Origin: an uncultured Burkholderiales bacterium
GTDB lineage: Bacteria > Pseudomonadota > Gammaproteobacteria > Burkholderiales > Burkholderiaceae_C
Assembly (NCBI GenBank): GCA_903880855.1
Contig: CAIRQX010000069.1
Span: 1 to 36,156 of the forward strand
Reading direction: 5' to 3'
DNA: 36,156 nt
Made by a program: the position numbers and the translations under genes. Position 1 is the stretch's first letter, and each line of letters begins with the position of its first letter. Below, piece by piece: positions 24,657 through 31,425 of the stretch. The notes below the pieces were generated by a model. It was given only the letters and a program-made list of their open reading frames with translations. It searched no databases and had not been told where the DNA came from.

Positions 24657-27063
24657 TCAAAACGCTTGGGTCATCCGTGTGCAGAGCCTCTCAAAGACCT
24701 ACCGCCTTTATGAACGGCCTCGCCACCGTTTAATGCAATCCCTTGTGGGCGGGCGTCGTCGTTATTACCGTGAGTTCAATGCCCTTCAAGGTGTCAGCTT
24801 TGAGCTTCAGCGCGGCGAGACCTTGGGCATTATCGGTGCCAACGGCGCAGGAAAATCTACGCTTCTACAGCTTTTATGCGGCACGCTCGAGCCGAGTGCT
24901 GGGCAGGTGCAAGTGCAGGGTCGAATTGCCGCCTTGCTAGAGTTGGGCGCAGGGTTTAACCCTGAGTACACGGGACGGGAAAACCTCACCATCAACGCTG
25001 CTATCTTGGGACTCACGCCCAGCCAAATTGCGGACCGTACCGAAGACATCATTGCGTTTGCCGATATTGGCGACTTCATCGAGCGCCCCGTTAAAACCTA
25101 CTCCAGTGGTATGTACGTGCGTTTGGCGTTTTCTGTTGCGGTCTATGTTGACCCGAACATTCTTATTGTTGACGAGGCACTCGCCGTTGGAGACGCCCTG
25201 TTCCAGTTCAAGTGCATGAGCCGTATGCGCCGGATGTTAGACGACGGGCTTTCTCTGCTCTTCACCAGCCATGACATCAGCGCCGTCAAGGCGTTGTGCC
25301 AGAGGACGCTTTGGCTCCAAAAAGGCCAACCCCGAATGCTTGGGGACACACCAGAGGTTACCCGTGCCTACGATCAAGATTGGGTTTTGCGCGCTAACGA
25401 GGTGCAAGGCAAGATCCTGACAGTACAGAAAGCCGAAGACCTATCTACTTTAGGTGTTGGAACAGGGGCAGCCAAGATTCTGTCGGCGCACTGGGGAGTA
25501 GAGGGCCTTCTCGGTAACCAAGCCCGAGCCAGTTACGGAGACACTTTGCAACTGCGCACGCGCTGCAAGGTGCACCAGCTTTGTACTTACTTGGTTGTCG
25601 CATATCACATTAAGAACAAACAGAACCAGAATGTCATCGGGGGGCATACTTTTGCAGATGCTCAACTCTACGAGCGGAGTTGGCGGCCTGGTGAAGTCTT
25701 TGATGTTGCGTTTGATATCCCCGTTTACTTGCATGCGGGTGATTACTCGCTCATGGTGCTTGTCACAAGTATTGGTGACATGCAAAACTACAGCGACGCC
25801 ACTTTCCTTGACTGCCAAGATAATCTTGCAACCCTCTCGGTGGTGCCACGAGAGCATTGCCCGCTATGCGACATGGTGGAGCCCCCACAAAACGTTCGAG
25901 TCATTCCGAAGGCGCCGTGGTTCATCGTTGACGACTTCTTCCCAAATCTTTTGACGGGTTTTCGTGTCGCAGAGTTCAACGCCCACCTTCAGTCCTTCGA
26001 GCAATTGCAGGTCATGTCTAACTATTCAGACTTTACAGGCCACTACAAACACTATAGCGCTCAGTACCCAGACCTCGCGAAGAGGATCAGTAATTACATT
26101 CCTGGGCGTCTCGACGGTGCTGAACTCGCTTACCTAACGTTTCTAAATAATGCCAACGCATTGCTTAACGACTTGACGCAATATGGTGTTCCATTTGTAC
26201 TGAACCTCTACCCAGGCGGCGGCCTAGGCCTGGACGATCCTGAAAGTGACCATAAGCTCTTGCGCGTGCTTCGCAGCCCCTTGCTTCGCAAAATCATCGT
26301 TACACAGCCTATCGTTCAAGCGTACATTCTTGAAAAAGCATCGGACCATGGCATTCACCTTGCTCCTATTCATCTGATACCTGGCGGGGTGATGAATCCT
26401 GACTACTTCAATCCAATGCTTATCCATCGCGAGTCTCGATACGGACAAGGTAAATCGCAGATGGATGTCTGCTTTGTGGCTGAGTGCTACATGCCTGGAG
26501 GGGTTAACAAGGGTTACCCTGAATTCATTGCAGCCATGCAACTACTCGCAAACGAGGCCAAACTGCGCATTCATGTAGTGGGTGGGGGTTACACCCCTGA
26601 AGACCTTAATGTTGAGGGGTTAGGGCAAACCATCAACTACCATGGGCGGCTCATTACTGCAGATTTGCGTAGTTTTTATGCTGGCATGGATCTGATTATT
26701 TCACCCAACCGACCCGGCAAGCTCCACAATGGTAATTTTGATGGATTTCCTACAGGCGCTTGTGTTGAGGCCGCGCTTTGTGGTGTGGCGATCATGGCTA
26801 CAGACGCCCTAAACCAAAACCCTGGATTCATCGACAATGCATCTATCTTTATGCTTGAGTACGATGATGAATCTATCCCAAACCAAATCGCTGAAAAGAT
26901 TCGACACCTTTTGGTTTGCCCTGAACTACTAAATCGCGTTGCAAATGAAGGACAGGATCTCTCAATAAGCCTTTACTCACCCGAGAGTCAAATTGCCACA
27001 CGCCAAGCAATCCTAATAGATGCTGCTACATGTGATGAGGCAATCAAAAGGAGTTATGTGTGA
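24646..27063 (+). CDS. Wzt-type ABC exporter ATPase fused to a GT4-like glycosyltransferase
   Basis: ATG 24646 is chosen, with GAGGA eight bases upstream; 805 residues. Residues 1-245 are the ATPase: Walker A GANGAGKST (64-72), signature YSSGMYVRL, Walker B PNILIVDEALAVGD and switch TSHD. Residues ~270-425 form a Wzt_C-like carbohydrate-binding beta-sandwich (DTLQLRTRCKVHQ, GHTFADAQLYERSW, AGDYSLMVLV). From ~440 to the end is a GT-B glycosyltransferase region: PWFIVDDFFPN, LIPGGVMNPDYFNP, VCFVAECYMPGG, LRIHVVGGGY, INYHGRL and GNFDGFPTGACVEAALCGV. Ordinary Wzt stops after the beta-sandwich. The fusion would tether a finishing or capping transferase to the exporter. No frameshift or internal stop breaks the frame. 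Confidence 0.88.
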   Translation: MFSDQNAWVIRVQSLSKTYRLYERPRHRLMQSLVGGRRRYYREFNALQGVSFELQRGETLGIIGANGAGKSTLLQLLCGTLEPSAGQVQVQGRIAALLELGAGFNPEYTGRENLTINAAILGLTPSQIADRTEDIIAFADIGDFIERPVKTYSSGMYVRLAFSVAVYVDPNILIVDEALAVGDALFQFKCMSRMRRMLDDGLSLLFTSHDISAVKALCQRTLWLQKGQPRMLGDTPEVTRAYDQDWVLRANEVQGKILTVQKAEDLSTLGVGTGAAKILSAHWGVEGLLGNQARASYGDTLQLRTRCKVHQLCTYLVVAYHIKNKQNQNVIGGHTFADAQLYERSWRPGEVFDVAFDIPVYLHAGDYSLMVLVTSIGDMQNYSDATFLDCQDNLATLSVVPREHCPLCDMVEPPQNVRVIPKAPWFIVDDFFPNLLTGFRVAEFNAHLQSFEQLQVMSNYSDFTGHYKHYSAQYPDLAKRISNYIPGRLDGAELAYLTFLNNANALLNDLTQYGVPFVLNLYPGGGLGLDDPESDHKLLRVLRSPLLRKIIVTQPIVQAYILEKASDHGIHLAPIHLIPGGVMNPDYFNPMLIHRESRYGQGKSQMDVCFVAECYMPGGVNKGYPEFIAAMQLLANEAKLRIHVVGGGYTPEDLNVEGLGQTINYHGRLITADLRSFYAGMDLIISPNRPGKLHNGNFDGFPTGACVEAALCGVAIMATDALNQNPGFIDNASIFMLEYDDESIPNQIAEKIRHLLVCPELLNRVANEGQDLSISLYSPESQIATRQAILIDAATCDEAIKRSYV

Positions 27064-27761
27064 CCCTTCAGTCTGATTCTGATGTAGGTACATTGCAAAT
27101 TATTTTTGGTTTGTATGGTGCCGGTGGATTTGGCCGAGAGGTTATGCCTTTCGTTGTTCAGGAATCCTCGAAACTTTTGAAGTCTGAGGCTAGATCGGAT
27201 TTGAGTATTTGCTTTGTAGAAACTCAGAACTTGAAGGATGAGGTTAACGGTGTCCCTGTTTGTTCGGAGGAGTATTTTTTAGGGCTCAAACACCTCGAGA
27301 AACTGTTTAATATAGCGATCAGTGATTCGAGGGCTAGGGAAGAAATTGCTTGCAAAATGATCGATAGGGGGGCTAAGCCGCTGACACTACGGGCGCCAGA
27401 CTCCACAATATATTCTGGCAATAGCATCGGTCAAGGTGCAATCATTTGCTCCAAAAGTACGATAACTTCAAACGTATCAATTGGGAAATTCTTTCACCTA
27501 AATATTTACTCCTATGTTGCGCACGATTGCGTAATTGGTGACTACGTCACGTTCGCTCCCCATGTGCAATGCAATGGGAATGTCCACATTGGGAGCCATG
27601 CTTACCTAGGGACGGGTGCAATCCTCAGGCAAGGGACCTCATTGAAGCCCCTAATTATTGGTGAGGGGGCTGTGGTTGGAATGGGTGCTGTTGTAACAAA
27701 AGATGTGCCACCGTACTCAACTGTCCTGGGCAACCCTGCGAGGCCATTTGTTAGAGGGTAG
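27060..27761 (+). CDS. NeuD/PglD-family sugar O/N-acetyltransferase
   Basis: The 233-residue protein starts at GTG 27060, overlapping the previous stop. The N-terminus has a Rossmann-like nucleotide-sugar region (FGLYGAGGFGREV). From about residue 115 on, left-handed beta-helix hexapeptide repeats appear (IGQGAIICSKSTI, IGKFFHLNIYS, IGDYVTFAPHV), with YVAHDCVIGDYV supplying the catalytic-type histidine, ending VVTKDVPPYSTVLGNPAR. Members acetylate amino groups of sugars (PglD, PerB) or hydroxyls of sialic acid (NeuD). With the aminotransferase gene next door, N-acetylation of a 4-amino-deoxysugar is the likeliest role, but this is inference. Confidence 0.88.
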   Translation: MTLQSDSDVGTLQIIFGLYGAGGFGREVMPFVVQESSKLLKSEARSDLSICFVETQNLKDEVNGVPVCSEEYFLGLKHLEKLFNIAISDSRAREEIACKMIDRGAKPLTLRAPDSTIYSGNSIGQGAIICSKSTITSNVSIGKFFHLNIYSYVAHDCVIGDYVTFAPHVQCNGNVHIGSHAYLGTGAILRQGTSLKPLIIGEGAVVGMGAVVTKDVPPYSTVLGNPARPFVRG

Positions 27762-27865
27762 TTGGGTGTTGAGGCGCTTGCTTGTGCTGCTTATCCGATA
27801 AATACGTTCGAATAGTCGGCCTAGTTTCTTATCTGAAGCAGTAGCCGAGGCAATATACTTTGCGA
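27762..27865 (+). other. 104-base gap between acetyltransferase and aminotransferase genes
   Basis: This is the largest gap within the 12.5-31.2 kb run apart from the one ahead of the regulator. CTTATCCGATAA is a short imperfect palindrome. There is no strong terminator. A secondary promoter could lie here, but no clear -35/-10 pair is visible. Confidence 0.3.
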
Positions 27866-29017
27866 ATGAATTTGACCGCACAAGCGCCATTGCCGTTTGA
27901 CCATCCCGTCTACGTCACCAGGCCCGTGTTGCCCCCGTTAGCCGACTACACCAGAAGTTTGGAGCAGATTTGGCAGTCGGGCTTTTTAACCAACGGCGGA
28001 AGTCAGCACCAGGACCTAGAGCTTGCCCTTCGTGCTTACCTACAAGCGCCTTACCTCAGCCTCTTTAATAACGGCACCCTTGCCCTCCTAGTGGCCTGCC
28101 AAGCCTTGCAAGTCAAGGGCGAGGTTGTGACTACCCCCTTCACCTTTGCGGCCACCCCGCATGTGTTGGCATGGAACAAAGCAACCCCCGTTTTTGCTGA
28201 CATCGACCTTGAAACTCTGTGCATCGACCCCGCTAGTGTTGAGCAAAACCTTAGCCGGCACACCTCTGCCATTTTGGGTGTTCATGTGTACGGCATGCCG
28301 TGTGATGTGAACGCCATTGCTGCTATGGCGAGGCAGCATCAGCTCAGGGTCATCTACGATGGTGCGCACGCCTTTGGCACTCAGCTAGAGGAGCGGCCCA
28401 TCATCCATCACGGTGACGCGACCATGCTGAGTTTTCACGCTACCAAGCTCTTTCACAGCGCCGAGGGCGGAGCCTTGTGCATGACCGACCCCGACCTTAA
28501 AAAGCAAGTTGACCTGCTCAAAAACTTTGGCATCAAGAATGAGGAAGAGGTCTTATTGCCCGGTATCAACGGCAAGATGAACGAGCTGCAGGCCGCATTA
28601 GGCCGTCTTGTCTTGCAGCATGTCGATGCAGAGAAGCAGCGCCGCCAAGTCGTGCGTGACATTTACACCGAGCGCTTGAGGGAATTGCTTGGTTTGCGAC
28701 TACTTAGCATGCCAGTAAACGCCACCGATAGCCATCAGTACTTGATCGTGCGGGTGAACGCCTCTCAAGCGGGGTGTAGCCGTGACGAGCTGCACCAGCG
28801 CTTGAAAAAATTTAACATCATTACCCGCAAGTACTTTTACCCCCTGTGCAGCGATTACGACTGCTACAAGCACCTGCCCTCGGCTGACCCTCGGCGCTTG
28901 CCCAACGCTCACCGCGTGGCGTCTGAAGTGTTGTCCTTGCCATTGCACGGCGCATTGGCTAAAGATGATGTGCACCGCATTTGTGACGCCATCGCCTTTA
29001 GCTTGAGCCATCCATGA
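27866..29017 (+). CDS. DegT/DnrJ/EryC1/StrS-family sugar aminotransferase
   Basis: ATG 27866 is chosen (383 residues); TTG 27860 is two codons earlier. The PLP enzyme shows SLFNNGTLALLVA near residue 65, VTTPFTFAAT, VYDGAHAFG-type IYDGAHAFGT (aspartate to the PLP ring nitrogen) and FHATKLFHSAEGG with the Schiff-base lysine K194. The C-terminal NFGIKNEEEV and GINGKMNELQAALG are also standard. It transfers an amino group from glutamate to a keto-deoxysugar nucleotide, giving for example perosamine-like or Fuc3N/Qui4N-like sugars. The matching 4,6-dehydratase is not in the window. The ATGA overlap couples it to the GT2 that follows. Confidence 0.92.
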   Translation: MNLTAQAPLPFDHPVYVTRPVLPPLADYTRSLEQIWQSGFLTNGGSQHQDLELALRAYLQAPYLSLFNNGTLALLVACQALQVKGEVVTTPFTFAATPHVLAWNKATPVFADIDLETLCIDPASVEQNLSRHTSAILGVHVYGMPCDVNAIAAMARQHQLRVIYDGAHAFGTQLEERPIIHHGDATMLSFHATKLFHSAEGGALCMTDPDLKKQVDLLKNFGIKNEEEVLLPGINGKMNELQAALGRLVLQHVDAEKQRRQVVRDIYTERLRELLGLRLLSMPVNATDSHQYLIVRVNASQAGCSRDELHQRLKKFNIITRKYFYPLCSDYDCYKHLPSADPRRLPNAHRVASEVLSLPLHGALAKDDVHRICDAIAFSLSHP

Positions 29018-30036
29018 ACTTCTTGCAACGCCTTGGGCTGTGCAAGCGCAGCCCACTCGTGAGTGTGGTGGTGGCTAGTTACAACCACGAAGCCTATGTG
29101 CAGGAGTGCCTGCAAAGCGTGCTCGAGCAAGATTTTCAGGACTTTGAAATCGTCGTCACTGACGATGGCTCCAGCGACCAAACCGTGGCCCGTATTCTTG
29201 AAATGCAAGACGAGCGCATACGCTTAAAAGTGTTACCCCGTAACCAAGGTGCTTGCCTTGCGATTAACGACTCAGTAATGCGCGCCCGTGGCCGTTTCAT
29301 TGCTGTGCTTAACTCGGATGACTACTTTCTGCCCGGCAAACTCAGCCAGCAAGTTGCCTTACTCCAGACCAACCCGCTGATAGGCGCCTCGTTTGGCTTG
29401 CCAGCCTTCATCAACGAACAGGGAGAAGTATTTGCAGACCCCACCCACCGCGACCACAAGGCCTTTGTGGCGAAGGATCGCACGCGCTTTGAGTGGCTAA
29501 GGCACTTTTTCGATGAGGGTAATGCCCTGTGCCACCCCACGGCACTCATTCGCCGGGAGGTGTATGAAAAAATTGGGCTGTACGACCCTCGCCTGGCTCA
29601 GGTACCAGACCTTGACATGTGGATACGTCTTGCTAGCCACACCTCTTTGCATGTTATCCCACAAGCCTTGACAGCCTTTCGTGTGCGCGATGGCATGCAA
29701 AACGCAAGCGCAGGCCGTCCCGAAGTCATCTTGCGCGACGCTTGGGAAAGAGCCCGTGTTTTGCGCCACTACTTGGCCTTACCAATGGCCGATTTGCTTC
29801 AAGTTTTTCCAGAATTTCTCGGCCGTACTGAGCCCGCCGCAGAGTTGCTTGCTCGCTATGCGCTGACCAAGCCCTATCCCTTCTGGCATCGTTTTGCGTT
29901 GGACGCTTGGTTTGACAGCTTGCCCAGTGGGCAATCCCCGCTGACCATGCTGCACTGGTTGCAAGTGAGGCCCCAGGCTTGGCGAGAGTTCATTCACTAC
30001 ACCGGGCAGGCTGACCTGCACAACATTCGTCCCTAA
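29014..30036 (+). CDS. Glycosyltransferase family 2
   Basis: The 340-residue protein starts at the ATG overlapping the aminotransferase stop. Motifs: LVSVVVASYNHEAY, FEIVVTDDGSSDQTV, LNSDDYFLPGKL (DxD site), GNALCHPTALIRREVYEKIG and VPDLDMWIRLAS (catalytic acid region). It is a cytoplasmic inverting GT-A enzyme; the pairing with the aminotransferase suggests that it may transfer the amino sugar made by it. It is followed two bases later by the acyltransferase gene. Confidence 0.88.
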   Translation: MNFLQRLGLCKRSPLVSVVVASYNHEAYVQECLQSVLEQDFQDFEIVVTDDGSSDQTVARILEMQDERIRLKVLPRNQGACLAINDSVMRARGRFIAVLNSDDYFLPGKLSQQVALLQTNPLIGASFGLPAFINEQGEVFADPTHRDHKAFVAKDRTRFEWLRHFFDEGNALCHPTALIRREVYEKIGLYDPRLAQVPDLDMWIRLASHTSLHVIPQALTAFRVRDGMQNASAGRPEVILRDAWERARVLRHYLALPMADLLQVFPEFLGRTEPAAELLARYALTKPYPFWHRFALDAWFDSLPSGQSPLTMLHWLQVRPQAWREFIHYTGQADLHNIRP

Positions 30037-30038
30037 CC

Positions 30039-31163
30039 ATGCTCACCTCTCAACATGCCTATCTCAGCCGGCTCGACCACCTTCGTTTTTTGGCGGCCAG
30101 CCTAGTGGTGATGTTTCACTTTTTTCATCTCACCCAAGGGGATCTTCGAAGCGGTAACCCCTTGGTCAGCCTGATTGACGAGGGACATACAGGCATTGCT
30201 TTGTTTATGGTGATCAGTGGCTTTATCTTTACTGTCATCGCGGGGCAAAAAAATATTAACTACGGTGGCTTTATACGCAACCGCATCATTCGTATATACC
30301 CGCTTTTGATCGTGGCAGCTTTTTTGCAATTACTCGTTAGCACTTATAACGATCACCGCAATTACGGCTTCTTACAGTTGCTGGGGTGGCTCATACCCTT
30401 CCGGTCTGAAACGATTGGTCTGTCTCCCTATTTTCAGCAAATGTGGACCATCTGGGTTGAGTTGCAGTTTTATTTGATCTTCCCGTTTCTTATTTTGTTC
30501 GCACGCCGCTATGGCAGCCGCTACCTTTGGGGGGTCTTGGGCTTGCTGGTACTGCTGCGTGCGCTAGTGTTTGCGGCTTCCGGCGAGGTTCGATACTTAG
30601 CCTACGAAACTCTTTTTGGCAGACTAGACCAGTTCATCGTGGGTATTTTGCTAGGGCGCCTTTGGCTAGCGCTTGGAAAAGGCATTGGGGTCAATGTTGC
30701 CAACGAAAGCTCCGAACGCAGTGGCTTGCACTGGCTGTGGTTGGCGCCTACGGGGTTGCTGGTGCTAATAGGGGTGCATATCTTTAGTCTTGAGGTGGGC
30801 TTTACCAATATCAAAAGCCCTGCTTGGGTTTTGTGGCCCTTTGTTGAGGGTGCCTTGTGGGGTGGCTTTATGTGGGTATACCTGCAACTGCGTTGGCCTG
30901 GCCCTCCGGTCCTCAAGGCGCGTATAGACCTTGCATTAGCTGCCCTGGGGGCAGTTAGCTTTTCTACCTATGTGTTTCATAAGTTAGTGCTAGCTGCATA
31001 CAACGCCCATGCTGGCGTTGTCGCTTTCACGGGCCTTGAGCGACTAGACGCTATTTTGACGGGAGCCCTTTGTGCATTACCCTTGACTACGCTTATGGCC
31101 GCTATCACCTATCAGTTGATAGAAAAACCATTTTTAAGCTTGCGGCGCGGTTACCTAAGCTAA
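30039..31163 (+). CDS. Acyltransferase-3 family membrane protein (OafA/ExoZ-like)
   Basis: The 374-residue protein has about ten membrane helices. The N-terminal RLDHLRFLAASLVVMFHFFH contains the conserved family arginine and histidine, followed by GHTGIALFMVISGFIFT and FIRNRIIRIYPLL. It resembles ExoZ/OafA proteins that O-acetylate exopolysaccharide or O-antigen by passing an acyl group across the inner membrane. It lacks an SGNH extension. It is the last gene of the long glycan run; a strong terminator lies 38 bases after the stop. Confidence 0.92.
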   Translation: MLTSQHAYLSRLDHLRFLAASLVVMFHFFHLTQGDLRSGNPLVSLIDEGHTGIALFMVISGFIFTVIAGQKNINYGGFIRNRIIRIYPLLIVAAFLQLLVSTYNDHRNYGFLQLLGWLIPFRSETIGLSPYFQQMWTIWVELQFYLIFPFLILFARRYGSRYLWGVLGLLVLLRALVFAASGEVRYLAYETLFGRLDQFIVGILLGRLWLALGKGIGVNVANESSERSGLHWLWLAPTGLLVLIGVHIFSLEVGFTNIKSPAWVLWPFVEGALWGGFMWVYLQLRWPGPPVLKARIDLALAALGAVSFSTYVFHKLVLAAYNAHAGVVAFTGLERLDAILTGALCALPLTTLMAAITYQLIEKPFLSLRRGYLS

Positions 31164-31200
31164 GGTTTTGTAGTCGACGGCTAAACTTTTAGCATGAAAA

Positions 31201-31255
31201 CAACACCCGCGCCTACGCCTAAAGGTGTAGATGTTAGGGTGTTGTATAATTTTTA
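31201..31255 (+). terminator. Large two-part hairpin terminator at the end of the glycan cluster
   Basis: The outer stem is CAACACCC (31201-31208) with GGGTGTTG (31237-31244). The inner stem is CTACGCC with GGTGTAG around loop TAAA. TATAATTTTT follows. It closes the cluster ahead of the separately transcribed S-layer gene. TATAAT in the tail could also serve as a -10 box. Confidence 0.7.
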
Positions 31256-31328
31256 CGTCGCAACCTATTGATTCATATGACTTTTTTGGAGGTGGCGGCG
31301 ATTAACGGGGGTAATCCTAAATAGTGTG

Positions 31329-31356
31329 TTGCGAAATTAGGTGAATCCTTTAGAAT
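31329..31356 (+). promoter_or_regulatory. Candidate sigma-70 promoter of the S-layer gene
   Basis: TTGCGA (31329-31334) and TAGAAT (31351-31356) are separated by 16 bases. The start would lie near 31363, giving a ~60-base AT-rich leader ending in GAAAGG, nine bases before the ATG. A long leader with a good ribosome site fits a highly expressed surface protein. Confidence 0.5.
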
Positions 31357-31425
31357 ACTGCTCAAGCACCGAAAACAGTGCCTATTTTTTAATTTAATTC
31401 ATTCATTAACTTTGAAAGGTTATAG

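Noticed and set aside
31245..31250. Perfect TATAAT considered as the S-layer promoter
   Set aside because: It lies in the tail of a strong hairpin and has no -35 box at proper spacing; TTGCGA/TAGAAT at 31329-31356 is better placed.
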